Made by a program: the position numbers and the translations under genes. A DNA stretch of 64,000 nucleotides, taken from positions 1,395,501-1,459,500 of the forward strand of contig NW_026251387.1 in the NCBI RefSeq assembly GCF_025118155.1, in the 5' to 3' direction. How positions within the stretch are numbered: position 1 is the first letter of the stretch; every line of letters starts with the position of its first letter. The DNA is from Cokeromyces recurvatus (taxonomy: Eukaryota > Mucoromycota > Mucoromycetes > Mucorales > Mucoraceae). Below, one piece after another: positions 21,976-33,999 of the stretch. The notes beneath the pieces were generated by a model. It was not told the DNA's origin, did no database searches, and worked only from the letters and a program-made list of their open reading frames with translations.

Positions 21976-22720
21976 ATGACTGTTACATTGCTTAATGAAG
22001 CAGTTGATGCATCTTCTTTGAAACCTCGTCATATTCAAAAAGATACAGCCCTTTTAATCATGCCACCTTTGGCTGGCCATGAAGGACCCATATTTGGTGA
22101 ATTGAGTGTTTGTGAAGAGTAAGTAGATCAGAGACATTTAATACATCTATTGATTTACGTTTAACATTGAATTTGTCAATAGTCAATTGTATTTTTATTC
22201 TGAAGCTGCAAACTCTGGTATTGCTGTTGAATATCCTGACATCATCATTCATGCCATTTCAAGACAAGATGGCCAACCCAACATTTATTGCCAACTCAAT
22301 GCTGGCATATTTTTCCCAAATCAACAATTGCCTGAGAATGAAGAAGAAAGAGAAGATATTGTTACTGAGTTGCGTTTAATTCCAAGAGATAGTGGAGCTT
22401 GTAAATAATGCATGTATTAATGTTCGTAAGCAGATTAATTAACGCCAACTTTTTTTTTTTTTTTTTTCAAAATAGTAGAAGGGATTTATATGGCCATGTC
22501 AGAATGTGCAGCACTTCACCCTGATCATGAATTTATGGCCGAGCAAGAGGATTATGAAGATGAAGAATTCTATGCTGATCCTAGTGACGAAGCAGAATTA
22601 AATGAAGTACAGCAAGCTGCTTTACGACACTTGGAATCTGTGTTCCAACCAGCACCTTCTATGAATGGACATGTAGAAGAGTTTGAGGATGCTGAAGAGA
22701 GTCACCATCAGTCACAATAA
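21976..22720 (+). CDS. pICln / methylosome chloride-conductance-type chaperone
   Basis: Exons 21976-22118, 22183-22400 and 22476-22720 join in phase to 201 residues. pICln (CLNS1A) is the chaperone that loads Sm proteins onto the PRMT5 methylosome for snRNP assembly. Visible features are the PH-like core: LYFYSE, then a strand with GIAVEYPDIIIHAISRQDG, NIYCQLNAG, an acidic loop and ELRLIPRD. The hallmark LEGIYMAMSECAALHPD comes next, then a very acidic tail (EDYEDEEFYADPSDEAE). The second intron splits the Leu codon just before the hallmark, and the join restores it exactly. The GxLxYPxIxxHAxSR pattern and the CxALHPD box are diagnostic. It is convergent with the trehalose phosphatase gene. 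Confidence 0.92.
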
Positions 22721-23034
22721 AAAAAAAAAAAAAGTAACTTAACTATAAAATTGTAAAATAAATAATTATAATTATGTCTCGAGAATAATAATTACAACGG
22801 CTAATTATACATACAAAAATAAATAATGTGAGGAAGTGTTCAATACAATTATTATAAAAAAGTAATTTTATTATATGTGTATATAAAAAGAAAAAACGAC
22901 AAATATGGAATATTGATATAAAAAAGAGTTTATATGTGCCTATTATTTGTAATAGAAGTATAGTAGTATAGATCTTTTCTTTTTTTTTTTTTTTTTTCTT
23001 AAGAAATTTGCCACCAGGGCACAGGAATAGTTTA

Positions 23035-25904
23035 TTATTTATCGGCTTCTGCCATTTTACCAAGAAGATGAATGATATCAGCAGGATTTTCAACTTGCCA
23101 GTTAGCCATACTCCTTTTCATGGAAGGACCGACGGTGATGGTGTAAAGAGAAGATTTAATATCATTCCATGTGACTGAGCTTCCCTCGTTTAATTGATCT
23201 TGATAATGAGCAAAGTACATTGCAGAAAGAGTACGGAACATATCTTCATCCGTCTTGTCATCACCAGCACAAATGATGAAATCCGAATTAGGGGATTGAG
23301 AAATGATACGTTTTACAATTTCACCTTTATTGATCATCATCGGACGTACTTCCAAATTTTTTTTACCTACTAAAATTTCAACGGGCATCTTTGAAACAAC
23401 TGAATTTTCTAAATGGTTTTGACATTCTTTAGCTTGGAATTGACCATACTCTTCATCAGCCATACGATAATGCCAGGTAATTGAGGACTTTTTATGTTCC
23501 ACAAAACTACCTTCTGTACGTTCTGTGTAATAATCAAAGATTTCCGTGACATCCTTCTTCCAACTCATATCAATATCATCCAACACATTCGTCCATTGAG
23601 AAGAGCCTGCGGCTTTAAAGAAACAGCCATGTTCAGCACTTAAGCCAAGGTTCTTGACATGACCGAGCCATGCCTCAAGACAAGCCTGATCACGACCAGA
23701 GACAACCCAGACTTCATTACGAGGATCATTACAGAGGCTTTGAAGGTAATGGAGCATTTCAGGAGAAGGTTTAGCATCGGTAGGAACAGAGACGATAGGA
23801 GTCAGGGTACCATCATAATCAAAGAACATCAAACGTTTATTTGATTTCTTATAAGACTGAATACACTGATCAAGGTTTAGAGGATAAGTCGCCTGAGATT
23901 GAAGAGAAAAGTTCTTTGTACTCTCGACCAGTTGACGAACAAAGGATTTAGCCCAGAAGGCAGCAGAATGTTCAAGGACATAATTGATAAGCTGAGTATG
24001 ACGAGCCGTCTTATCTTCAGGGGTCATTAACAGGGCCTCATTGATTGCTTTAGCGACACCAGCATAATCAAAGGGGTTGACGATTAAGGCAGCACTTAAG
24101 GAACCTGCAGTACCAGTAAATTCAGATAATATCAGAGGACCATGGGCCTCTCTCTGACAAATGATATATTCTAAAGAGGTCGTGTTCATACCATCGCGTA
24201 AACTAGTAATTAAACCAACATCAGCGACAGAGAGTAAAGCATAATATTCATCACGATCAATATCTTGATGATAATAATGAATAGGAGAATGTTCAAGACT
24301 ACCATACTGGCCATTGATATGGCTTACAAGCTCAGATACCTTGGTTTCTAATTTGGAGTTATCACCATGTGTAGGTGTTGTTACTTGAATCAAGACAACT
24401 TCCTTATTCCATTCAGGATAATCATGCAAGAATTTTTCAAATGCATGAAGCTTTTGAAGAACACCCTTTGTCGCATCCAATTTATCACGACCAATAATAA
24501 TCTTTTTACCAGCGTACATATCACGAATGGCCTTCATCTTTGTCGCTACTGCAGGTTCACTACGGAATTGTTCAACACGATTTGCATCAATACCAATAGG
24601 GAATGTGCCTACGGATACAATATGTCCATTGACATTAACACCTGTTTGAGTGGATTCGCAACCCAGTACACGAGTACATGATCCAATAAAATGTCTAGCA
24701 TAAGAATAAATCTAAATGTATAACATCATATTTTTTATTATTAACAAGCTAATTACAAGATAACATGACATCATTTTTTTTTTTTTGATTACCTGGAATC
24801 CAATTAAATTTGCACCCAGCAGACCTTGAAGAACTTCTTTGCGGGCTATTAAAATGTGTAGAAAATAAGAAGAATGTTTAATGCCCAGGAAAAAAAAAAA
24901 TGTATGTAGATATCTGTATATGTATTTATATAATAACTTACTTGTTAAACAACGAAAGATTTCTGAACTCGGGAAAGTGGCATGGAAAAAGAGACCAATA
25001 GAAGCATCAGGAATTTTCTCTCTCAACATTTCGGGAACAAGCAGTAAATGATAATCATTGATAAAAACTATTTAAAAAAAAAAAAATTAGAAAAAAAATG
25101 CAGACTGAATTATGTTCATTGTCTATTATTACTGATATCTCCAGGACGATAATTGCTAGCAATAGTGTCAGCAAATTGGCGATTTACAGCAACATAATCT
25201 TCCCAATATTGTCTTTCAGCTGTACCATCAGAATCATTAGTCCAAACTAGATAATGAAATAAGGGCCAAAGAACTAGTGTATAATGACATTTTTTAGATT
25301 AATAACAGATATATAAAATGAATATATCCCATTTTTTTTTATTTTATTTTTTTTTTTTACCTTCTTTACAATAACCTTCATAATGACCTCGGGATTTACT
25401 ATCCAAAAAGATGGGTATAATATGACCAGATTCCATTAATAAAGCTTTGATCTTTGCCCTATCTTCCTCTGTCAAATTTTCAGCAGGAATAATCTTTTTT
25501 GTAGACTCATCCTTAATAGGGCCTGTCCAACCGATATGTAAAGTTTGGTATTCTTCATTTAAACTTTGAAGACCTGAATTAAGAGCTACATGACCTCGAT
25601 TTTGAACAATTAACCATTCAGCGGCACGAAACTTGACGCGCAAAGTACGACTACGAACATGATGACGACCTAATTTAGACACAGGAGCAGCAAGAAGTTC
25701 TTGTTCTTCATTAGGAGTCTTATAATTGCTATGAGGAGAGAGAGGAGGAGTATTTAAACTACCATTTGTTACCACAACTTTAGAAGATTTTGAAATATGA
25801 TAAGGAATTTGATGAGTTACATTGATAATACGACCTGAAATATGAGGCATTTTCCCCGCCAAAGGCAAATAATTAGCTACTTTTTCTGCTGTTAACTGTG
25901 TCAT
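23035..25904 (-). CDS. TPS2: Trehalose-6-phosphate phosphatase, Tps2-type, with N-terminal GT20 domain
   Basis: Exons 25904-25361, 25246-25133, 25067-24942, 24845-24793 and 24711-23035 join in phase to 837 residues. A GT20 (trehalose-P synthase-like) domain covers about 110-560, with INDYHLLLVPEMLR, GANLIGFQ and LRDGMNTTSLEY. A HAD phosphatase domain follows. Its first motif DYDGT has D577 and D579; later come the SGRDQ segment and AGDDKTDEDMF. It removes phosphate from trehalose-6-P, the last step of trehalose synthesis, in the cytosolic TPS complex. In the GT20 part the active-site Arg of true synthases (VDRLDYxKG) is Lys here (RDKLDATKG), consistent with a non-catalytic synthase domain as in yeast Tps2. 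The N-terminal about 100 residues are divergent and Ser/Pro-rich. The start ATG at 25904 is the first in frame. Confidence 0.93.
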
Positions 25905-28175
25905 TATTTATATGTATAAACAGTATTATCCCTTGAACTATGTATATAAATAAAAAAGAAAAGAAACAACAAAATAAATAAAAAAAAAAAAAAAAAAAAG
26001 TATATTAAATAATTGTAGCGGGAATAGAATTATCATAGTATGAAATCGCATAAACTCATCACTTTGTTGTAATTTCGGAAAATTCTATCAATGATCTAAT
26101 TTGAAAACCGCTGCTATCTTTTAAAAGACAAATAAATTTTACTTTATTTTTATTTTTTATTTTTCCCTTTAGTAAGAGCAGAAAAAGAAAAAAAAAAGAA
26201 AAATGTTATTTTATTAGTAAGTTTGTTGTTGCTATAATAAATTATAACTGTATGAAAAAGAACAACAAAAAATGAGCCATTTTTCATTTATTGAATATCT
26301 CTTTTCCCAATATCTGTGTGACAACATTATGTCATCATCACTCTATATTTATATACCGCAGAAAAAAAGGGGGGAAAGAAAAAAGAAAGTATAATGAATT
26401 TTAGTATCATGAAGGAAAGTTAGCTTTATATGATACAATTGAATACATTTCATTCTATGGTGATAAACATACACATTTATACATACATTATATACATATA
26501 TATATGGATATGGATATGGATATAAATATATATATAATGCAATGCCTAAACATGATATTTAAAATACAGTTAAAAAAAAAAACTTGTATTATGTAAACTG
26601 CATATTACGTCTTTTATTTTATACAAATATGGTAAAAATGATGACTATAATATTCTTTACGGGAAAATGGAGTGCGTTTATTCAATTGTGCTTGTTCTCC
26701 ACCTGTTACATAAAATACATCTCTTTTTCTCTATTTTCTTCTTTTCGACTCATACCATTAGTAACTTATGAAAGCTGATAGTCATAGTATCATTCTTTAA
26801 ACGACATTATATCTATGTCTATATTATACAGTGATTATTAGAGTATAATAGATGTTATCTTCAAACAGAAATGGGATTTAAGACTTGAATAACAAAAAAA
26901 AGTAATCATAGATATAATAGCAACTCATGCCAAAAGTCACAACTCCCTTCCCTTCTTTGTATCATCCTAATATGAGTAGCTAAATAAAACTTTCAATCAA
27001 TAAAAAAGGTATAGGAAATAAGTGGACAAACATAGTCGCTACAGTTGCATTGAAATTATAGAAACATGATACTATAGACTGTTATTATTCATATTAATAA
27101 TATCCTTCAAGAAGGATACTTGTAATAGAATAGCAATACGCGATTCTACATAATACAAGAATGATAGATATAAATATACAATACTTCATGATAGGTGAAA
27201 GTAGTAATTCCAAAAGATGATTGGACAGAATTACATCTAATATTACAAAGGAGGAGGGGAAAGAAAGGGTTCTCTTTTATATACAAACAAATTTGATACA
27301 CTTTATTTATTTATAGGAATCAAAGATGATGATGGCACTTCAACTTTGGTTACTGTTTATAGGGAAGAATTTTTTTTTTTCATTGCGGAGATGTATAAAG
27401 TCAATCTTATCCAACCAAATTCCCCAGAATTGGCATCATTTCTCCTTTTTCTTTCAAAATAAAAGAATCTGTTTTCTACTATCTACAAAAAAGAAGAAGA
27501 AGTAAAAAATGGAGTTAATAAAAGCGTGAGAAATAAAGTCCCCTTTTTTTGATCTACAAGAAATTATTATTTGAATAAATCTTTCTTTTTATGGGCATAT
27601 TATATTTATTAAATTTTGACAACTTGACATAATTACGGAATTAGTAAAAAAAAAATTTTTTTTTTCAATTTACTAAAATTGTCTTAAAAAAAAAATTTTG
27701 TTAATAAAAAGCGATCAACAATAAACAAAAAAGCTCTTTTTTTTTTTTATCTTTTTCTCTTGCTGAAAATAAGATTCTTTTTTTTTATATATATTTTAAA
27801 GAAAACAAGCTTATATTTCTTTTAAACTTTTTATTTTATATTAATTTATTATTTCTTTCTTTTTTACTTTTGAAACTTTTTTAATTCTTTTTTTTCGTTG
27901 TTTTATTGAAAAGAAAAGAATATTAAATTTCTTCGTATATTAGGAATTTCTTTGTGAACAAAAAAAGTAAATTTTATTCGAACTATCCGGGTCTCTGGCC
28001 ACAACTTTTACGTAATAAAGAACAAACAATTTTCATCTTCTTTCCTCCACCAATCCCACCACCTTCTTTATCTTTTATTCAAGAAACTTTCAATAATTAC
28101 AAACCAACAAACTAAATCTTTTGTTCTCGGGAGGATTTATTATTATCGCCATACAATTAAAACATCAGACTAGTC
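25905..28175. other. Long intergenic region and promoter of the amino-acid permease
   Basis: About 2.3 kb between divergent TPS2 and permease genes. It contains A-runs near 25980, TATA/GGATAT microsatellite near 26490-26535 and long pyrimidine tracts from 27640 to 27930. The last 200 nt before the permease ATG are C/T-rich (CCTCCACCAATCCCACCACC), typical of a fungal core promoter/leader. No gene or RNA recognised. Confidence 0.55.
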
Positions 28176-30006
28176 ATGAATAATACTAAAATAATCAAGC
28201 CTGATCTAAACGATTCAAACAGTACAACGATCGAATTTACAGAAAGTTATTACTCTTCTGCACCTTCTGAAGTTGAATCTGCTATTATTAATGAAAAAAC
28301 TAAATTACGACGTGGCCTAAAAGCAAGACATATTCAAATGATTGCTTTAGGTGGAACAATTGGTAAATATATATAAATGTGTGTATATGTGTGTATATGT
28401 GTGTATATGTGTGTATATGTGTATATGTGTGTACATATGTGTATATGTATACATATATGTATATCTGTGTATATATACATTTGTGTGTGTATATATTTAA
28501 AGAAAGAAAGAAAGACTTATTTCCTTTTTCTTTTTAGGTACTGGTTTATTCATGGCTTCCGGTAAAGCTATCTCAAATGGTGGACCCGGTGGTGCGTTGG
28601 TTGCTTATGCTATTGTAGGTCTTCTTGTTTTTTGCGTTATGATGAGTTTGGGTGAAATGGCAGCTTATATTCCAGTTTCAGGTAGTTTTGCTCACTTTGC
28701 TAGACGATTCGTCGATCCTTCTCTTGGTTTTATGATTGGTTGGATTTATTGGGTCAATTGGTCTGTGGGTGTAGCAGTTGAATTAACAGGTGTAGCCATG
28801 ATGATGGAATATTGGGTGAAAGATGTGAATAGTGTCATCTGGAGTATCATCTGTCTTGCCCTTCTTGTCTGTATTAACGTATTCTCTGTGAAAGGTTATG
28901 GTGAAATTGAATATTGGATTTCATTCATTAAGGTATTGACCGTCATTGCCTTTGTTATCGTCGGTATCTGTGTTGATACAGGTGCGGCTGGTGGTCATTA
29001 TATCGGTACAAGTAACTTTCATTTAGAAGGTGGTGCAATCCCTTTTGGTTTCATTGGTATCTTTAATGTCTTCATCACAGCCGCTTTCTCTTTTAATGGC
29101 GTTGAGATTGTCGGTATCACGGCGGGTGAATCTGAAAACCCTCATAAAACAGTACCCGCTGCCGTTAAACAAGTCTTCTTTCGTATCGTCCTCTTTTATA
29201 TTCTTTCCATTTTGATTATCGGTCTTATCATTCCTTATACTGATCCTGATCTTCTTCATGGTTCAAGTAATGTCGCTGTCTCTCCTTTTACCTTGGTCTT
29301 TAAGAAGGCAGGTGCTGCTTGGGCTGCTGATCTGATGAATGCCATCATCTTGGTCACCATGATATCAGCTGGTAATTCAGGTGTTTATTCTTCAAGTAGA
29401 ACTCTTTTAGCCTTAGCTGAAGATGGTTCAGCTCCCAGTTTCTTTAAACGTATTAATCGTTGGGGTATTCCCATTTGGTCTGTTCTAGCTACCTGTGCTG
29501 TCGGTTGTCTTGCCTTCTTGACAAGTTTGTGGGGTTCAGGTGTTGTCTTTAATTGGATTACAGCTATTCCTTCTGTCGCTGGTCTGATCGTCTGGGTCTC
29601 TATCTCAGTGACTCATATTCGTTTCCGTATGGGTCTAAAGGCACAAGGTCGTTCCTTAACCTCCCTTCCTTATGTAGCTCCCTTTTTCCCCTTTGGTGAT
29701 ATCTTTGTCGTCGTGGTGGGCTGTATCGTGATCGGTGGTCAAGGCTATCAAAATTTCCTTCCTCCAGTCGATGTCAAGAACTGTATCTCTGCCTATCTCT
29801 CTGTCATGTTCTGTTTTGTTCTTTACTTTGGTCATAAACTCATTCGACGTCCTGCTTTTATCAAGGCAAGTGAAATGGACTTTGAAACCGGTACCTATAA
29901 AGAACCCGCTTTAAAGGTCAGTGAAGGCGAAAAATTGAGTGATGATATCATGTCTGTTCCCATTTGGAAACGAGCACTGAAGAAGGTTTTTAATATTATT
30001 GCATAA
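28176..30006 (+). CDS. Amino-acid permease of the YAT/AAT family (basic amino-acid permease-like)
   Basis: Exons 28176-28362 and 28538-30006 join in phase to 551 residues. The cytosolic N-terminus (about 52 residues) ends in RRGLKARHIQMIALGGTIG, the family hallmark. GTGLFMASGKAISNGGPGG starts TM1. About 12 hydrophobic segments follow, with the conserved PVSGSF, EYWIS, AFSFNGVEIVGITAGESENP and SAGNSGVYSSSRTL motifs. The C-terminus is hydrophilic. These H+-coupled transporters import amino acids at the plasma membrane. GGTIGTGLF and GESENP resemble Can1/Lyp1/Alp1 most, but substrate cannot be set from sequence. Codons here are richer in C-ending triplets (GTC, ATC, CTT) than in neighbours, suggesting high expression. 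The intron carries a GTGTATAT microsatellite at about 28377-28497. Confidence 0.94.
28376..28497. repeat. (GTGTATAT)n microsatellite in the permease intron
   Basis: An imperfect array of GTGTATAT units fills most of the 175-nt intron, the longest intron of the annotated genes upstream of 50 kb. Slippage explains it. Confidence 0.85.
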
Positions 30007-30357
30007 ATAAAATAAGCCTTTTCATTTCATTTTATTATCATTATTATTGTTTTAGTATTTATTTATTTATTTATTTTTTGTTCCTGTATAAACAAATGGG
30101 AACTAGTTGTAAAAAAAAAAAAAAATGAAATTGCTGAACGCTTTGTATAACATAGTGGATAATACGTTCTGCTATTATTTATATAAGAAATGGAATGAAT
30201 TTACTTTCAAAAAAATAAATCGAATATTACCAAAAACAAGTTAAAGTGAAAAAAGTGCTAATGTAAATAAATACTTTTATTTATACATACAACTTTATTT
30301 TTATTGCTATTAAAATAAGGGAGAAAAGGAAGGGGATATTACAGATGGTCATATGAT

Positions 30358-30960
30358 CTACCATTTATCAAATTCTAAACCGACACGATAACCTTCTTCT
30401 ATTAATTTTTGAAATCCTTCTGGAGTATTATGATTAGATCTGAAAAAGCAGTTCACCTTTGAATTTTGAATACCACAAAAACCAGCAATAGCAACATTGA
30501 AATAGTGATTTACCATGTCATCATATTTATACTTGCGAAAGACTTCAGCTGAAGCACCTGCCAATGGACACCAGAGGACCTTCTTTGACTTGAGCTTAGT
30601 ATCAGGAGCGCCATAAGCAAAACCATAATTCCAAACACGTTCAACGTAGCCCTTCAACATAGCGGGCATACCGAACCAATACATGGGGAAAACAAAGATG
30701 ATAGAATCATACTTGAGTAACCTTTCCATTTCCTTATTCACTTCCTCAGAAAAATGTTGTTCAGGCTCTGACCATTGGGGCTCGTCTGGTTCTCTCAGGA
30801 TGGGATTAAAGTTCTCTTTAAATAAATCCAAGGTATCAACAACTTCATGTCCGCTAGCTTTTAAGCCCTTTTCAATTTGAGACTTGATTTGATAAGTTAA
30901 AGAATTTTCTCTGTGATGAGATAATACGATAAGAATTTTCTGAGCTGATTGTTTAGTCAT
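30358..30960 (-). CDS. NAD(P)H quinone oxidoreductase, flavodoxin-like fold
   Basis: A single exon encodes 200 residues. The start KILIVLSHHRENSLTYQI matches the FMN/FAD phosphate loop of the NQO1/KefF/MdaB family (xSHPRxxSxT). YDSIIFVFPMYWFGMPAMLKG is the conserved cofactor-contact segment, and VERVWNYGFAYG follows. Enzymes of this group reduce quinones by two electrons using NAD(P)H and protect against redox cycling; they act as cytosolic dimers. The size is normal for the short members. It is convergent with the permease gene. The start ATG at 30960 is preceded by stops. Confidence 0.9.
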   Translation of the reverse strand: MTKQSAQKILIVLSHHRENSLTYQIKSQIEKGLKASGHEVVDTLDLFKENFNPILREPDEPQWSEPEQHFSEEVNKEMERLLKYDSIIFVFPMYWFGMPAMLKGYVERVWNYGFAYGAPDTKLKSKKVLWCPLAGASAEVFRKYKYDDMVNHYFNVAIAGFCGIQNSKVNCFFRSNHNTPEGFQKLIEEGYRVGLEFDKW

Positions 30961-33900
30961 GGTTAAGTAATATTATTATTATTATTATTATTGTTTGTAA
31001 AAATAATGAGCATCGTTACTACTATAAAATCAAGTTTTTATATATACATATTTAAAAAGTATTATTTGATTTAGACAATTTTTACTAATCCTTACAATCA
31101 TTAATAAAATGAAACATTCTAAGAAATTTATCATTTTGTTAAAAATATTCTTATTGGATAACTGCATGTATTATTGTAAATCAAATGTTTTAGATTACGA
31201 ATATCTTTACAAAATAGGTTATCATTTAGCAACTAAGATGATGTGGGGGCCTTTTATTTTTATTATTATTTGCTCTGATTCAAATTACTCCTTAATAGAT
31301 AAAATAAAGTCTGTATTTGATATTTAATGTGGTAATAAAATCCTGCCCCCCACACATACACTTGGAAAATGTGTTGATTAGTATGATGAATATAGCAGTT
31401 TTGTTACGCCAAGCAATGCATTTAAGAACTATTTGTTACCTATTTGTATAATGTTATTATACATCATAATAAGACTATTTATGATTGTGATATTATTTAA
31501 TAAGAAATAAATAAATGTATTTTAAAATGAATCACGTTTCTGAACAGAGTAAAAAAGATGGATGTATATATATATATAAAAAAACGTATAATAATTCATA
31601 TAACGAGTTGCTCTAAAAGGAATTCTTTTGTAATATTACAATTTGGTTGAAAATATATAATAGGAATAATAATATTTATACTGATATTTATTCTTATTAT
31701 TCATAAAGTTGTAAGTTAAAAGAGAGTCAAGTGAATATGCCCTTTTACTTACTTTAACTATATATGTATATAGAATTATATAAAGTGTTATATGTCTATA
31801 GTTATAGCAATATGAATAATAAAAGAATGATGCCCCATTAATTTAACCTTATCAGGCATCTTTGTACAGACAAGACTATTTAATTGCTTCTAGTTTTTTT
31901 TTTGGCGTTTACTGCTCTTATTCATAACCTAATATAAGAAACCGTCTAGTATTTACATTCTCCTTTATTGTAATATATAGCATAAATGGAAATGTTTAGA
32001 GTTGTATTGATTGTATACTGTATAATAATGGAATTATACTAAAGTCTATAAATAGAAAGAATTTATATAAGCAGCAGCAGAATAAAAAAAAAAGGGGGGA
32101 AACTTGGAATTTAATATGTATGATGATCTTATATCTAAAGTGTAACAAAGGTAAACAGAGTCATATCATTAAATGTTCACTAATAGAAAACAATAAGCCA
32201 CAATAAAACACTGTGCCTATTAGAAGCCTTTTGTTTATATGGAAAAAAAAAATATAAATAGGGGAAGAAAAAATTTATTTTTGCTTTTCTTTTTCTTTTC
32301 TTTCTTTATGAAAGTGATATTCTGAGGATATTGGTCACTATAAACAATAAATCGTCAGTGATATTCTCCGGATAATGGTCACTCTAAATAATAAATCCCC
32401 CAGTGAAGTTATTTGGATGTATTGGTCACTTAAAATATTCAATCCCGAGAGTATCTTTCATTTGGAGTTTTCACGTCTCTCGTTAAATATGACTGTGAAA
32501 GGAAGCACATAATGATCAACCTCCACGATTGGTTGCTTCTGGAAACAGTAGTCTTTTTTATTATATAGAGAAGCTACTGGCTAATTGGATCATTACCCCT
32601 TTTTTATTATTAATTATAAATGAAAAAAAAAAAACTTTTATGTAATAACGACTTGTAGAAGAAGATTCAATACTAACTAAATGAGCTTTGTAGTTGTTTA
32701 TGTACTGTATTGATTATCATTTTTATAAGTTGGTGTAAGGATTAACAAACAGGATTGTTAAATTAGTAATATCAATGAGAAAACCAGGTTTTGGCTGTAA
32801 TATTTTAATTAAAAATAACGATGTAGACCCATCGTGATAATAGGCATTTTGTACTATGAAGTTGTTACTAAAACAAAAGAATCAAACCCAATGACTGAAG
32901 GTTATATCATATTACCAACAAAGCCTTTAAAAGTCATGATGGATAATTTTATCGTTAAAAAAAAAATAAAGGGATTAATTAAAAAGAGTATAGTATTCAG
33001 GATTCTCCATTCAAGATTAAATTTGTAACTGATCACTACAAGCTAATTTTTCAATATTATATGTTGCAAGGATAACATGGAGAAAAGAGTTAAAAATTTT
33101 AAGATAGATAAAAATGAACATTAATATTAAAGTACTTTCAGTGTTTGTTCAAGTTTAGTGGGTAAAACAGCAAATACTGAAGACAAGAGATGTCCTTATT
33201 CTAAAAGTCAATAAAGAAAAATAAAATGAGAATCTATAACTAGATAGCTGCTTAATAAAGACACCAAGGATATCATGAAATAGAAATGCTTCGTTTATAT
33301 CACCTTTATTGTTATATGTCTAGTAAGATATTGAAATAAAAATGAATATACAATTATATAAAATTGAAAAGAAGACTAATAAGATTTATGAAGCCGAACA
33401 ATAGTTCTAAAAGTTGGTTATTTTATTTGTAGTTTTAAACTATGGTTGTGATTATACAAGAATATCAAAGACCAGAGAAGAATTAAAAAAGTATTAGTAC
33501 CGACTGAATCATACTTAGTATCTTTAATTAAAATGTAGAATATCTTTTAATTCATAGATCATAACGAAGTGAAGTATGTAAAAATTAAACTATTTAAACC
33601 CTACCTTTAATATTATATGTTGTGTACTTGGATACTTTTAATTTAAGGTTAAATAAAAAAATCAATTAACTCTGATTACCTTATTTCCATAATCGTCGAA
33701 TTATTATAATAATCTATTTAATATTAGATAGTCGAGACATCTTACTAATCCCCATCAGTCAATAATATAGCATCTCAAGTCTACCTTAAAAGCCTGATAA
33801 CTTAAGTCAATACTTTCCTTTCTCTGCTGACACAGTATTACTTTATATTGTTTTTATTCTATCTTAAAATAATCATAATAATGTTATTATAGAAAGAGGT

Positions 33901-33990
33901 AAATAAATACCTAAGCTTATGAAAAAAAAAAAAAAAAAAAGTTGCTATCTCCTTATTACCTGAAACAAGAATATAAAAACAAACCAAAGT
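30961..33990. other. Gene-poor AT-rich region with decayed sequence
   Basis: About 3 kb without an intact gene. A 72-codon frame at 31109-31327 is hydrophobic and unsupported. At 32834-33028 a 64-codon frame (TEGYIILPTKPLKVMMDNF) looks protein-like but stands alone. The tandem inverted-end repeat at 32313-32450 is listed separately. The region borders the LINE relic and is probably transposon graveyard. Confidence 0.5.
32313..32450. repeat. Three tandem units of about 45 bp with inverted ends AGTGA...TCACT
   Basis: Units start at 32313, 32357 and 32402. Each begins AGTGA, continues with a divergent core of 17-19 nt containing GGAT and ending TGG, then TCACT, then an AT-rich spacer ending in AATC. 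The AGTGA/TCACT ends are kept in all three while the cores drift, so the inverted pair looks like the constrained part. Each could fold as a weak hairpin or bind a dimer. Confidence 0.75.
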
Positions 33991-33999
33991 CCAAAAGAA

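Noticed and set aside
31109..31327. 72-codon frame MKHSKKFIILLKIF...
   Set aside because: It is hydrophobic AT-rich translation with no motif and no splice partners.
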